Shown piece by piece: positions 27,901 to 38,799 of a stretch of DNA of 64,000 nt. A program made the position numbers and the translations under genes. The notes beneath the pieces are model-generated. The model made no database searches. It was not told the DNA's origin and saw only the letters and a list, made by a program, of their open reading frames with translations. This DNA comes from Bactericera cockerelli. Lineage: Eukaryota; Arthropoda; Insecta; Hemiptera; Triozidae. The DNA lies in the NCBI GenBank assembly GCA_024516035.1, contig CM044955.1, positions 18,594,547 through 18,658,546 on the forward strand. The letters are read 5' to 3'. The first letter of the stretch is position 1, and the number at the start of each line of letters is the position of its first letter.

Positions 27901-30900
27901 CAAATTTCAGCTCGCTAGGTATTACGGTTTGGGCTGTAGCGCGATGATCAGTCAGTCAGTCAGTGACTTTGACATTAAATTTATATATTAAGATGTCCTA
28001 TTAATAAAGTGTAAATAAATAAATCACCGGGTTCCCACACACACAAGCTGCCTTACACTCTGCAATGGCCCCCAGGGCCAGAATACCGGACTCCTTGATC
28101 TCCCAGTCATGGTGGAACAGGGTCTCCTTACACTTACCCTCTGCAATGGCCCCCAGGGCCAGAATACCGGACTCCTTGATCTCCCAGTCATGGTGGAACA
28201 GGGTCTCCTTACACTTACCCTCTGCAATGGCCCCCAGGGCCAGAATACCGGACTCCTTGATCTCCCAGTCATGGTGGAACAGGGTCTCCTTCAGGATAGG
28301 CAGTAGCACGGGCAGGAGCTCCTCCCGGAACACATTGGCCAGGACGTCCAGCGCAGCGGCACTGCACTTTCCTGGGAGGATAGACAAGGGTGAAATGTCA
28401 ATGGATTTTTTTATTTATTTTTTTAAAGATGAGTGTTTCACAGTCGTTTTTATTTCGTAGCCATGAAACAGGACCTACTGTAGACGCTGGTGGTCTGTGT
28501 TTTAGGCTGCCCATCCCGTAGTATGCCTCCCCTCTGATGGGCGAGAAGTGACACAATACTTCCCAATTAGGTGCTGGGTCAACACGAGCGCACCGGAAGG
28601 TATCCCTTACAAACAATTGTAACCAAATTATTGAAGTATAAATGTATAGTTATTTTCTCAAAACGGGGTAGTCAGATTTTTAAGACAAAGAAATTCTATT
28701 GGTTTTTCTGCATACAAGTTACACACAACCTTTTTTTTTTAATTCCTTTTGCACGCAACAATTAATGTTGCACTTACGCAAATAGAATATTCCTATCTAC
28801 ATTGAGCCTCCCACTTTGTATCTAAATTGAGTTTTTCCCGACACTTACATCTGCATTCCTCACTACCTAAGGCAAGATCTAGAAAGGATTAACTGTTGAA
28901 TATTACTAGGGAAGATACAAGGGGTGAGTCAAAAGCCACAGGACAATTCCCACTCAGTGTGTCGAAGTATTTTGGTGCTGACCTTTGTCTCAGGTTTATA
29001 TTGGGAACTTTGAAATTTATTTTGTTAGTTATTTCTGTACGAATAATGTTGTTGTTAATGAGGTCATGTACGAATGTTAGTTGGTGAAATATTCTTTGGT
29101 TATTTAAACTACTCATTGGCAATGCTTCAAGTAATAATTTGTATGAAATTAGTTTAGGATAACCACGGTAGAAGCCGTTGAGTTTTAAAAACAATACTCT
29201 AATGAAACACTTTCGGACTTGTTCTATGATGTTTGTAAAAAATTGTTGCTTAGGCGTCCATATTATTGCAGCATACTCGAGCTTACTCCTCACGAGGGCT
29301 GTGTATAGTGTTATGATGATGTTGCAATCAATAAAGGGTTGGGTGGAAGAGATTGCCACAGGCAATAAACCCCGCCCTTTAGGTAGGACATTATTCTTAT
29401 TATTTTCTTTTTTTACTTATTTATTTTGTCATTTGTTTGTTTTTTTTTCTCTTAATTTTAAACTGTTACCTGTACTTTGTCCTCCTAAGAAAGCTTTTTT
29501 TTAAAAAAAAAAAAAAAAAAAAGTAACCTTTGGTAAAACAAATCACTCAGGCCACTTCTACTCACTCAAGTTCCAGTCCGACAGAGAGCTGTCATCGTCC
29601 AAGTCATCCTCATCTTCCTCCTCCTCCTCTCCGTTCTCCCCGTGTTCATGTTCTCTCCCTCTGCCTTCTTGGAGCGCTTGTTCTTGTGGAACCTGGGCCG
29701 GATGTCTTCCTCTCGGTCCGGGATCATTTCATCTTCTTCCACGTCACCCTGACAAGGATAAAGATGAAGAAAAAAAAGTTGAACATTTTTTTTAATATGT
29801 ATGAGACGGCGTGCCCACCGGTATGTCACGTTTTTTTTCCCCCCCTTGTAACGTGACCCACCGGTGGGCACAGATAATGCTATTATTAATATATTTTTGT
29901 ACTCGCACGTCCCATTTTTTTGTTGTTGTTGTCATGTTTGGAACACATACCATAATTTGAAGCCGTCCCAGCGTACAAACTATAGAAAATAGGACCCGTC
30001 TCATACGTGTTAAAAACAAAATTCTATTCTCTTGACCCATTCTCTTTTCACTACCTTCAACACAAGATTTTTTATCTTTTGAAGGTGGGTATACGGTATA
30101 CCCTCATTGTTTGTTGAAGATGTTATTGTGAAATATAAATAGGTATATGGAAACTTAAAAATAATAATAATAAATTTGAATATATTAGACAGGACTGATG
30201 ATTTATATTGGAATTGACATACTTGAGTCCAAGGGTCATCATTGACACAGTTAAAAAGCACTGGTATAGCACTTGATTATCACAAGACTGATCAATGGTT
30301 CAAAATCTAGAAATGACATTCAAAAATTAATTCCAAATGTTTAGAGTGATTTTTGTTTTTTGTGTGCTGACTCTTTTGCTTAAAAGAAAGATTTCTTCAC
30401 TCAGTAGAGGGAGATGATTATGCTATTGGGTGGGATGGGTCATCTGCAACAGACTACAAACATCTAAGCATTCTAAGCTAAGCAACATTACTTGCATCTA
30501 CAAGTATCCAAGCAAACTTTTGTTCCATGCCATTCAAGTTCCTAAAAGTGACTCAATTGCTATCTAGTCCTATTATTAGTATTACCTTCAGCTGAATGAT
30601 GTTAATTTTATCCATTTCCAATGTTAAAAGGCACCAGTATTTCTAGGTGAGAAACCATTTCTCCTTTACTGGTACCATCTCAATTGTGAAGAGGCTTTCC
30701 AATAGGTGAATTATTATTCAACAATTTAGATCAATCTTTATTTACAATTTTTTATATACGGGTGCAGTCAAAAGGTATAATTAATTAAATATAAACAAAG
30801 TTTGATCAAGGGTGGTGATAATGCCTTTGGCATTATCATGAATGAATTTTCCAATAGATTACCTTAAGCAGGATAATGTCAATCTCCGAGTATCGCATTC

Positions 30901-33900
30901 CTCGCACCAGGACAGGCACCAGTTTGTCTAGGTGAGACGCCAGCACATCCTTGCAGATGGGTTGCTCGGCCAGAGACAGCCAGAACTCGCAGGACTCCAG
31001 TGCCACTCCATCGTCAGGGTCCTGGGTGCGTATCAGCATGTACTCCACTGTGGAATGGAATATTTATATATATTATATTATTTAAATATTACTCAGTTGT
31101 AAATACAATTTCTACTACTAGCTCAAAACAAGTACCTACTTCAATGACCAAGGCGGTTTCACCACATTTTACCTCTTAGATATTGCTCTTATAGTGATAC
31201 AATGCAATCAATAAGTGGATTCTGTGTTTTACCTTAAAACAATAGATTTACAACAAATAATAAAGTAAAATAAATGGAGACTCTGCTAGAATACAAAAAA
31301 TTACAATTCTGTGCTTTAGAGTTTAGGATATCAATGTACTATCAAATGTATTTCTATAGGAAATTATGTCAACTGTAATTCTCTTAGTTTTAGACATCCT
31401 AGGACATTGGTGTTATCAAGAAGCTTATACCTATATTATGAATGAGAGGAAAAAGGTCATACCTATATTGTGCATGTGAGGCACAAGTCTGTCCATTCGA
31501 ACTTCTAGCAGCATCACAAGAGCCTTGCATACATTCTTCCTCACTTCAGCATCATCATCTGTTGCTAATAGAAATAGATTCTAAAAGAAAAGAGGTGTGA
31601 CACAATATTAAAATAAAGTAAGTAAATACAGGATGCAGCACATAAACTTAATTTTTAGAAAAAACATCAAATGGCAAGGAAACAGATGTAGGGAATTGAA
31701 TAGGTGGTTTTGAGAGGGTTGGACAATTTTTGTTTTGTTTTCCCTACAACTTGTCTTGATCATGCTTTGGGCGAGAACACTGCAGATTCACTGTTGAGGC
31801 ATACTTTTGTTATGGTGGCTCCACCCACTGTTCCTTTTGAGCACAATTCATAATTCCTCCTTGCAGTTTGATTACCATACAGAATGCAATTCTTTTGTAG
31901 GTTACTACACTTGATAGAATGATAGTGTAAGTAAACACAAACTAGGAGCTGAAAGAACCACCAAGCCTCTGGAAAATGATGACAATGAGAGAGATGTTAT
32001 TGTAGTTGCAGTGGCAATGCCACAAATGTTGCTTGGTTGGCTGCTTGTTTTATTTTACATCTATTGGCGGATAATATAAACTTATAAATGAAAGCATTTT
32101 GAATCTGTTGAATAAGTGTCATCTACCAGTCTGGTTATTGTTCCACCAAGATCACCAGACAGTTTTTTTTAAGCCCACCAAATTAAGCATTTTTTTACAT
32201 AGGTTTTATATAAATCTCCAAGCCCAAAACATACATACCTCTATGAAAACATCTATTTGTAACATGAGGGCCTGTGTTCTGCAGATGATAAACTGATTCA
32301 CACAGGCTACAGCATGGGATCTAATTTTGGAGCTCGAGTGTTTGAAGAACTGTAAGAACTTGGGTATCAGATAGTTGAGGGGTCTGTTGAGTTCATCACT
32401 TTCGAGAGCCTCCACGGAGTCCTCACATATTTTTTGTAGAGCCCCAAAAGCACCCTGAAAGAAAATGTTTAACCTTAGATAATTGATATATTTTTTTAAA
32501 TATTTTTTCTATCTATTCAAGAAATCCATTCTATTATGAAAATGTACATCAATTTACCATTTTTATGTGACATGTTGCTTGATTTTTTTTTTTTTAATTT
32601 TTATGTACTTCCAGAAAGTTGAAAGATTCTGTCCATCTCACCAGAACTATTTAATTTATTTATTGGGCAAGTAGGTACATGTAAAAATAATGAAAGCTGA
32701 ATATGTTGAAAACAATAAATTGTTAGTCATTGTGAAATGTTGGACAAAAAAAATATGAACAGGACTTGTGAAACAAGGAGGATCTGTACCTCACAAACAT
32801 TGTAGTCTTGAGAATCCAACATATCATTAAGTGTGGGTAGAAGTTCTGGCCATGACTTGAGGTCTCCTTTGCTTGCAATTGTAGTGATGAGAATCCCTAC
32901 TGTAGCTCTGATGAGAGCTGATGGATCCCCAATAGCAGCAAGACATTCTTGTTTTATGAAATCTGACACACCAGGGGGAAACTCATAAAAGCGGGCCCGG
33001 ACATTATTCTTCAAAATTAAACCACTCAATGATCTTGTTGGCTCATCTGAAATCAAACAGGGATTCAATGAAAAATAAATATCTTAAAAATGTGCGCATT
33101 GGTTGTGGTTTGATAAGAGATAACAAAATAGGGTAATGCTGCATATGAATCCCAGCTAATGTAAGGAATTTTCCTCAATTCTTCATCCATAAAAAAAGAA
33201 AAAAAATAACAGCATAAGAAGGGCACCCAAAACAAATGTTGGTGAAAAGAGATTTTCAAGTATTTTAAGGTGCATGTTAGCTCATTAGTAAGGTACTCAC
33301 TTGCCATGCAGAAGTTTCCTGGTTTGAATCCCAGAGCTGGCAAAAAAATGTATTCTAAATTTGGTTACAGATGTTTCTAAAGGATACCGTCTAGTGCACT
33401 TGTGTTGACTTAGCATCTAAATGGGAAGTAGTTTGTCACTTCTCGCCCTTCAGAGGGGAGGCATACTACAGGAAGGTTAAGCTACAACACAGACCTAACA
33501 ATACAGTATATTATGTAATGCCTATTATAAAATAATCAAATTAATAGTATTGTGATAAGTTTCATTTTTTTTTTTTTTTTTTTTTTCAATAAAATTACAC
33601 AGGGTTATACTGAATTACTCTCTAGTAATGATATATTCCCAAAGACCATGCATTTCTCATAGCTTCAATGTGCCATCTGATGGAGATGATCCATTGAAGG
33701 CTTTCCACTTATTGTTCAAAAATATTAGCCTCTAGAGAAATGCTGATTCTTTAGTAAAGCATACTATCTAGAACAAGATCTTACCTTCAGATGTCAATTT
33801 AGTTAAAACAAAAATAAGGTAGTTGTTGAAATCAGGGTGTCTGTTGAGTTCTTCCAATTTCTGAAATGGGCTTAGGTTAGGGAAAAATGTAAACATAAAG

Positions 33901-35435
33901 AATAGAGACCAATGTCAGTACATGTGTTATATAATTTTATAACCTCATCAACCAAATAATATTTGGCAATGACAGCAGGGTAACCTTTAGCAGTTTGAGT
34001 GCATGTGTTTTCAACTTTCACTTCCAGCTTGTTCAAATTTTAAGTCTATGTAAGTTTTTTATGCATACTTATTAAAAAGGTTCTTTTTTTTATGTTCACA
34101 GTGAAAACATATTATATTTTTGTAGTAAACTTAAGGGAGCTAACTTCTTCTTCTTCTTCTTTTACTCTGTCTTATCCCGCTCAAGCAGGGTCGACGTTGT
34201 TCAACCTCATGGTTGAGGTTGATTGGTTTTGGCACATTTTTTTACGGCTGGATGCCCTTCCTAACGCCAACGATTCTATTTGATTTAACGTCCTGGATTA
34301 GGACGGGGGTTTTACCCTCCATTCGCTGGGAATCGTACCAGCTACCCACATTAACCTCACCCAGCCTGGGTAGGGCCGGAAATGGCAGCCTCACGTGTTT
34401 GGATGGAACAGAATTTTCTTCGAAAAGTCTGCCCCAGCCGGGAGTTGAACTCGGGAACTCTGGACTACGGGCAGTAGTCACAACCATTACGCCACGGAGG
34501 CTGCTTAAGGGAGCTAACTTATCAAACAAATATCTTATGTAGGTAGTTTACCATAATTGTCAGTGAAAAAGTATGATGCTGTTAACAGGAACACCTTCAA
34601 GGTATGAAACATACAAGTATTAATTGCTTAATTATCTGCACTAAGTTGGTGCTTCCTATATGGTTAAAAATAAATTTAGGGCCAAATTATGGTAAATGTG
34701 TAATTTAGACAGCAAGCCCAATTCTGTGATTATGGCTCAGATGAGGCACATTTTACGTTTGAATGTGTTTAGGACACTGATTCAGGTTTGGAATAGATGA
34801 AAAACCACTCAAGTCTAAATTCTCAGAGATGAGTTCTTGGAAAGATCTGAGAAAACAAGGGAATACCAAAAAATTGAATATCAAGAGTATCTCTCTACAT
34901 GTTGAACAGTTGAATCGGTCTCAATACTAATGAACATAACTTAAAGAGACAGGAAAGTGAGTCAAATGGTATCAGACTGCAGAATACACTCAAGGCTGAC
35001 TTGAGGGACAATCTCACTTTGTTATTTCCTTCTTATATTACTAGGCCCTTAAAGTAGTAGTTCATTAGGTCAGTGCATGATCAAAATATGTACCTAACAG
35101 ACAGTAAAGTTGAGGGATCAAGACATAAATAATTCTTGCCACCTACTAATAAGCTTGCATTCACTTTTGAGTACAATGACTATAAAAGTAGGTCAACATG
35201 TTTTCTAGGAAGAAAGACCATTCAAGAAGAGATATTTTAGATATTTTTGCAGGAAAACTTTTGAGAGTACCTATTTACTTTAAAGAGAAACACTCATTAA
35301 CTAATACACTTTATTAAATGGTAATGTAAAGGATACATGTTGCACTGCTCTCTGGATCAAATTGTCTGGAGATTGAGACTCTTTGAGAAGCTGCAGAATT
35401 TGAATAAGGCCTTCTTCTTGAGGTTGCCACGCCAT
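15975..35435 (-). CDS. TNPO1: Transportin-1 (importin beta-2/karyopherin beta-2)
   Basis: Nuclear import receptor for PY-NLS cargo such as hnRNP proteins, a superhelix of about 20 HEAT repeats. Exons in gene order: 35337-35435, 33785-33860, 32790-33046, 32239-32454, 31463-31580, 30863-31047, 29576-29748, 28219-28371, 26230-26402, 24196-24345, 22999-23268, 21574-21820, 20843-20941, 20384-20479, 18977-19052, 16661-16834 and 15975-16082. Corrected for the two indels below they encode about 889 residues, close to human TNPO1 (about 890-898). Landmarks: [17 protein letters not shown] (exon 1), [14 protein letters not shown] (exon 4), the acidic H8 loop (exon 7), CWTLSRY (exon 9), [18 protein letters not shown] (exon 11), [13 protein letters not shown] (exon 14) and the C-terminus MYGV. 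Exons 8, 9 and 12 end in tandem arrays containing the 5' splice site. Exon 7 is one base too long (or two short) for its phase, and exon 16 lacks one G near 16744-16749; both look like base-level indels. Confidence 0.95.
16438..16620 (+). repeat. tRNA-headed SINE, family 3
   Basis: The head CTCCGTGGCTCAGTGG with GCGGGTTCGAATCCC is tRNA-like. It is followed by a non-tRNA body (GTTTCCGGAATGGCATGG) and an A-rich end. It lies in the last TNPO1 intron. Confidence 0.65.
20091..20262 (+). repeat. Dispersed repeat, AAGGGTTGG..GGAAGAGATTG family
   Basis: Same family as 22040-22246 and 29334-29395, with a partial copy at 27411-27445. The shared start is GGGTTGGRTGGAAGAGATTG, then CAATAACCCCRCCCTTT and TTAGGACAT. 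The far end is rich in AATAAA-type repeats, which suggests a retroposed 3' end. Confidence 0.6.
21235..21604 (-). repeat. TNPO1 exon 12 splice-donor array: 10 copies of 29 or 53 bp
   Basis: Ten units begin at 21235, 21288, 21341, 21370, 21399, 21428, 21457, 21486, 21539 and 21568. Spacing is 29 bp (six times) or 53 bp (three times). On the gene strand each unit ends GCATCCGTGTATAA followed by the donor GTAAGTACA. The short unit is the last 14 nt of exon 12 plus about 15 nt of intron; the long unit takes in 24 more exonic bases. Unit lengths are not multiples of three, and downstream units meet stops in frame, so only the first donor (exon end 21574) keeps the transportin frame into exon 13. 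Confidence 0.92.
21838..22039 (-). repeat. tRNA-headed SINE, family 2
   Basis: Reverse-strand copy of the 8936-9130 family, with the B box visible as GGTTTCGAACCCACGACC on the plus strand. The next repeat (22040-22246) has inserted near its 5' end, splitting the head: GAGCTACCTAA on one side and AAGCTACCGGGACAG after 22240. Confidence 0.75.
22040..22246 (+). repeat. Dispersed repeat, AAGGGTTGG..GGAAGAGATTG family
   Basis: Starts AAGGGTTGGGTGGAAGAGAT, ends in T-rich and AATAAATAAATAAA sequence, and interrupts the head of the adjoining SINE. Confidence 0.65.
22705..22973. mobile_element. 269-bp MITE with GGGCCG termini
   Basis: Left end GGGCCGTATTATGAAACAGG; right end CCTGTTTTATAATTCGGCCC, its near reverse complement. 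The related end TGTTTCATAATATGGCCC lies at 9217-9235. The termini resemble PIF/Harbinger elements, but I find no clean TWA duplication. It lies in TNPO1 intron 11. Confidence 0.6.
24406..24637 (+). repeat. Dispersed repeat, CAGT-tail family
   Basis: A diverged copy of the 2287-2545 family. It has ATTACGGCTTGGGCTGTAGA and a CAGT repeat followed by GTGACTTTGACATTTATATA. It lies in TNPO1 intron 9. Confidence 0.6.
24919..25212. mobile_element. piggyBac-like MITE with TTAA duplication
   Basis: A 294-bp segment with ends CCCATTGCCTACCA and TTGGTATGCAATGGG, flanked on both sides by TTAA (24915-24918 and 25213-25216). TTAA targets and CC-starting termini are the piggyBac hallmark. It is non-coding and lies in TNPO1 intron 9. 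Confidence 0.75.
25462..26277 (-). repeat. TNPO1 exon 9 splice-donor array: 14 copies of 57 or 66 bp
   Basis: Fourteen tandem units on the gene strand. Each encodes [14 protein letters not shown] followed by VSKVV, and each contains GAG followed by the donor GTAAGCAAG. Most are 57 bp; three carry a 9-bp insertion that adds HLS. The final copy instead has GAG followed by GTAATTTTG and unique intron. All units are multiples of three and free of stops, so using the last donor (exon 25462-26402) rather than the first (26230-26402) keeps the frame and adds 256 residues between two HEAT helices. The unit is 48 nt of exon end plus 9 nt of intron start. Confidence 0.95.
27447..27695 (+). repeat. Dispersed repeat, CAGT-tail family
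   Basis: Starts ACTAGCGGGCTGTCGCCCGC and ends with a TCAGTGG repeat and TTTGACATTTATATATAGAG. It is closely similar to 27755-27996. It lies in TNPO1 intron 8. Confidence 0.75.
27755..27996 (+). repeat. Dispersed repeat, CAGT-tail family
   Basis: A second copy in the same orientation, about 60 bp after the previous one, with GGGGGCTGTCGCCCGCTTTG at the start and GACATTAAATTTATATATTA at the end. Confidence 0.75.
28060..28302 (-). repeat. TNPO1 exon 8 splice-donor array: 3 copies of 81 bp
   Basis: Exactly 81-bp periodicity (plus-strand starts 28060, 28141 and 28222). On the gene strand each unit encodes [20 protein letters not shown] then AIAEG. The first two units run into the donor GTAAGTG; the third has GAGT followed by GTAAGG. 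The unit is about 74 nt of exon end plus the first bases of the intron. Eighty-one is a multiple of three and all three units are open, so alternative donor use would add 27 or 54 residues. Confidence 0.95.
28889..29333 (-). pseudogene. LINE reverse transcriptase C-terminal fragment
   Basis: The minus-strand ORF includes [19 protein letters not shown] followed by a run toward a basic C-terminus. That motif is the conserved region after the catalytic core in Jockey/I-type non-LTR reverse transcriptases. There is no catalytic YXDD block, so it is a 5'-truncated relic in TNPO1 intron 7. An AAGGGTTGG-family repeat abuts it at 29334 and supplies the spurious first residues of the ORF. Confidence 0.75.
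29334..29395 (+). repeat. Dispersed repeat, AAGGGTTGG..GGAAGAGATTG family
   Basis: A short copy (GGGTTGGGTGGAAGAGATTG, then CCCCGCCCTTT) directly next to the LINE fragment, followed by T-rich DNA and an A run. Confidence 0.55.
34143..34505 (-). repeat. Full-length tRNA-headed SINE, family 1
   Basis: Read on the minus strand it starts with GCAGCCTCCGTGGCGTAATG and the B box GAGTTCAACTCCC. It continues through CCTACCCAGGCTGGGTGAGG and GGAGGGTAAAACCCCCGTCC and ends near GCGGGATAAGACAGAG. The GGAGGGTAAAACCCC body is shared with the 5S-headed SINE at 55652-55911. It lies in TNPO1 intron 1. Confidence 0.75.
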
Positions 35436-36487
35436 TTTCAGCACGTTTGATGGAATAATTATTTGATTCAAATGTGATTTTCAGTTAATTTGTAGGTAGA
35501 CACGACAGGACAGTGTGAAAATGTATTGATTGTAGCAATGATGTCACAATAGCCAAAAGTGGGTTTGACAAGACATGATGGACCGTTAAGAAAAAAATTA
35601 TTGGTAAAATTATATAGGAAACTAATTTAAACAGTTAGTTACTTCTTCGAATGAATTGTATTGTCCAGCAGGCAACTTAATAGGAAAAATAACTGAACTT
35701 TCTAACTTCAAGTGCAATGTAATGCAAATTAATGAATTTCGTGGTTCTTCTTGAAAAACTGGAAACTAGCAAATTGAAAAGATGGCCGGATGTTTTTTAA
35801 CTCGTTGTCGAAAAAGGTTAAAAAATGCTTGGCAACATTGCACTTTGTTTAAAATGAGCATCGTGTGTATGAACCTTTCATTTTGCGATCGAACCGCGAA
35901 TTCAAATGAAAAGCGGTAATAATCTCACGTGAAGTAGGTATTACCTACCTCCTGGGTGAGGTCGATCTGGCCATAAGCGGATTAACCATTTGGCGAATTT
36001 GGCAGAGGGCTCCGCGCTTTGGGTAGCTTACACTTGATATTGGTTTTTGAATGAGCTTTACAAGTATTCCTGAATTTTAGAAGTTATCATCCATAGGGTA
36101 CGTATTATTTGTGTTATTCACTTTTTAATCTCATAATTTCAAAATCACGCTGCTAAATTTTTACCTAACTTGGGTCTTGAACAACTGACCTCCAGATTAA
36201 AATTCCTCAGCGTTAACGATAACAAGCTACTGATGATTTTGGTGAATTTTAAACATAAATAATAGCACACAGCAAAGTATTATGGGACTTTAATAGTCCT
36301 TATCGGGCAGTATAAAAAAAAGGCGATATTATTGATGCCAAAAGCAAGGGGCCTCAACCCAGAACCAACTTAATAATTTATCTTCCTTACAAAACGATCT
36401 AAAAACGGGATCCCACTGGGTGCAACATTTTGAATTTTATGGCCGGGTAGAGATGCGTCTGCCAGGTCCCGGCTAATGTAGATTTAA

Positions 36488-36769
36488 CACGTTCGTTACC
36501 AAGCCAATTTTTTCAAGTTTTACGTAGGGACCAGGCGGTAAAGTCGCTGTTGCATCCTGGGTACCAAAATTATTTTTTTTGCATATTTGGCATCGTATTT
36601 GTACAAGAATCGATCCTATATCTGTTCTAATACTAACAACTTACCTCAAAAAGGCCATATGTGGATGTCCAGTCCCTCGTTAAAATTTTGATAACAGCCA
36701 CATGTGTGTTTTCGTTCCCAAAAAAAAAACACAAAAACATCCACATATGGCCGTTCGGTAACGAACGTG
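36488..36769. mobile_element. piggyBac-like MITE with TTAA duplication
   Basis: A 282-bp segment between TTAA at 36484-36487 and 36770-36773. Termini CACGTTCGTTACCAA and TTCGGTAACGAACGTG are inverted repeats. The interior repeats CCACATATGG or ACATATGG-type words. It is non-coding and lies between the TNPO1 and carboxypeptidase-like starts. Confidence 0.75.
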
Positions 36770-37303
36770 TTAAAGGTCTCGTGATCTTAAATCTACATGA
36801 ACTGAAACCTAGCAGGAGAATCTCAACCTACTATCGCTAGAATTACAGATGTTTTACTGAATCATTCGTATCTACAAAAGTTTACAACCGATTCGCTTAA
36901 AGTTTGATTTATGGTAGAATACCCCCGTTTTTCCTAAATTCTAGAATCTAGATTATACAAAAATTTCTATATCATCAATGTTGCTCAGGATGTAATGAAA
37001 CTTCCCAAGTAAATATTAGAAATTTCTCGGAAGTTATGAACGATATCATTTCACCCTCCTTCTTCTTTTTTAACAAATCAACCAAATAAATTAAATTTGA
37101 GGAAGCATATTAAAATAATGATGTTTGACGGCTGAGATAGCTGATTTACTGTCTAATAATTAGTACCTACCCAAGTGCACAGACCACCTTCATAATGGCG
37201 CATTTGGTAGAAACATATTAGCTGTGACAAGTAGTACGTGTTTCAATTTCTAAAACGCAAAAATCTCTAGTCGGAAATCATTTCTAAGATCTTTATTTTT
37301 AAT

Positions 37304-37684
37304 ATGATTCACCTATTTTTAATACTTATACTTTTATCTTCAGTTTTTTCAATTAAAGCATTGAAGAATGAAGATGAGTGTTCAACCATCAATTCATACA
37401 ATCTGACCTATACCTCTTCTATACGAGTTGGCGAACCCCAAAAGGAAATTAAACTTGACGAGTATTTGTGTTCGTATGGTTTGGAAAAGCTCCTATTAAC
37501 TCTAGGTCAGGACTATAGCCCTATTATAAGACATGAAAAGCTAGGGGAAGGTTCTGTGGACAAAAAGGCAATATGGGCAGTCCAGATCAGTCGGAATGTC
37601 CAGTTCAAAAGAAAGCTACTGAAGCCGATGATCAAGTTTGTAGCGAATATTAATGGAGATGAGACGCTTGGATACGGCCTAATG
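37304..37684 (+). CDS. Carboxypeptidase-like exon 1, signal peptide and N-terminus
   Basis: Starts MIHLFLILILLSSVFSIKA, a typical signal peptide, and runs 127 codons to donor GTATGT at 37685. AIWAVQIS and KFVANINGDET match the first M14 motif block, with Asn in place of the first zinc-ligand His. Confidence 0.8.
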
Positions 37685-38011
37685 GTATGTTTTACTCGTA
37701 AGTAATACATATTAAGTTTTCAATCGCTTTTTTAAATTAGTTTTCATCCTATTCAACTTTGCTCTAACAAAAAGGTGTATTTAGAACAAATATATCAATA
37801 TTATATCTATGCCAAAATTGATGGGATGTATGGTTTGTGTATATTCAAAACCACTGTCTGCTGATGAGAAACACAGCTATAAGCTTGAAACAGCTGTCCA
37901 GGTGTTTTTGATGTTTAGGTACATATTATGTGCAATTGTACAATCATCTAGTACAATTTCTCACTCTTATGTTTGTACTAGACCATTTTTTAAGAAAAAA
38001 AATACCCTCAG

Positions 38012-38121
38012 GTGTCACTCATACAGTACCTGGTGTACAGTGATGGAGTTGACGAGCGCATCACTGCCATGCTGAACACGACTGATATCTGGATTGTACC
38101 GACTCTGAACCCGGATCGGTT
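38012..38121 (+). CDS. Carboxypeptidase-like exon 2, left half
   Basis: Acceptor CCCTCAG at 38005-38011. The exon encodes VSLIQYLVYSDGVDE and ends WIVPTLNPDR, the M14 NPDG region with Gly changed to Arg. The last six bases (TCGGTT) are the left copy of the Polinton target duplication. Confidence 0.85.
38116..38121. repeat. Left target-site duplication TCGGTT
   Basis: Identical to 55210-55215 and immediately outside the inverted repeats. Six base pairs is the standard Polinton/Maverick duplication length. Confidence 0.97.
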
Positions 38122-38766
38122 AGTAGAGTATAAAACATGGGTCTCATGCAATAACAACTAATGGCTGTAAAATCCAAACGGCTGAAGTTGGTTTGCTGAA
38201 ATATATATTTTTGGAACCGCCTCGACGACCGGCATCTTTTGGTACCACTTCCACCCCCCCAGCTTAATTTCAGCCCCCCCTAGGGCAGTTTATGTGTTTT
38301 GTTGAATTTACGCAATAGTGGGAATCGAAGTGTTGACCTGTAGACTCTGAGAACTGATATTTCATTGTTATATTTGGGATTCGAACCATAGACCTGTGGA
38401 TTTGCAGCCTTAGCGATTGACATTAAATTACAAAGACCAAGTGTGTGTTCAATTCAGTGTCCAAGTTGAAGCGATATTATTTGTACAACAACAAAAAAAA
38501 CCCCCGACATTTTTGGGATTCGAACCATAGACCTGTGAACTGTCGGCATAATATTATTTCGTCAAATGCTAATTTATTCATAGCTAGAAAAGCTAACTAA
38601 AGGTCTTTATCAGTTCTAACTTTGCAACTCAATTCTTCTTATCTATTGTTAACATGCAAACCGGCAGTTGCTATCAAATTTGACCCATGACCTCAGCCAG
38701 TGATCACGCCATATCAACGATTCTCTTTTGACTAGTAAACATATACAGGGTGATGCTAGACGTAAT
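38122..38766 (+). repeat. Left terminal inverted repeat (645 bp)
   Basis: Mirror of 54565-55209 (mirrored positions sum to 93331). Visible differences: CCCCC near 38501-38505 against CCTCC in the mirrored copy, and GGCAG against AGCAG near 38662. It carries two tRNA B-box motifs in reverse orientation (38376-38387 and 38515-38526) and a C7 tract near 38274-38280. Confidence 0.97.
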
Positions 38767-38799
38767 AAAAGAATTCAATTTATTTTTTTCCCTCTCGAT

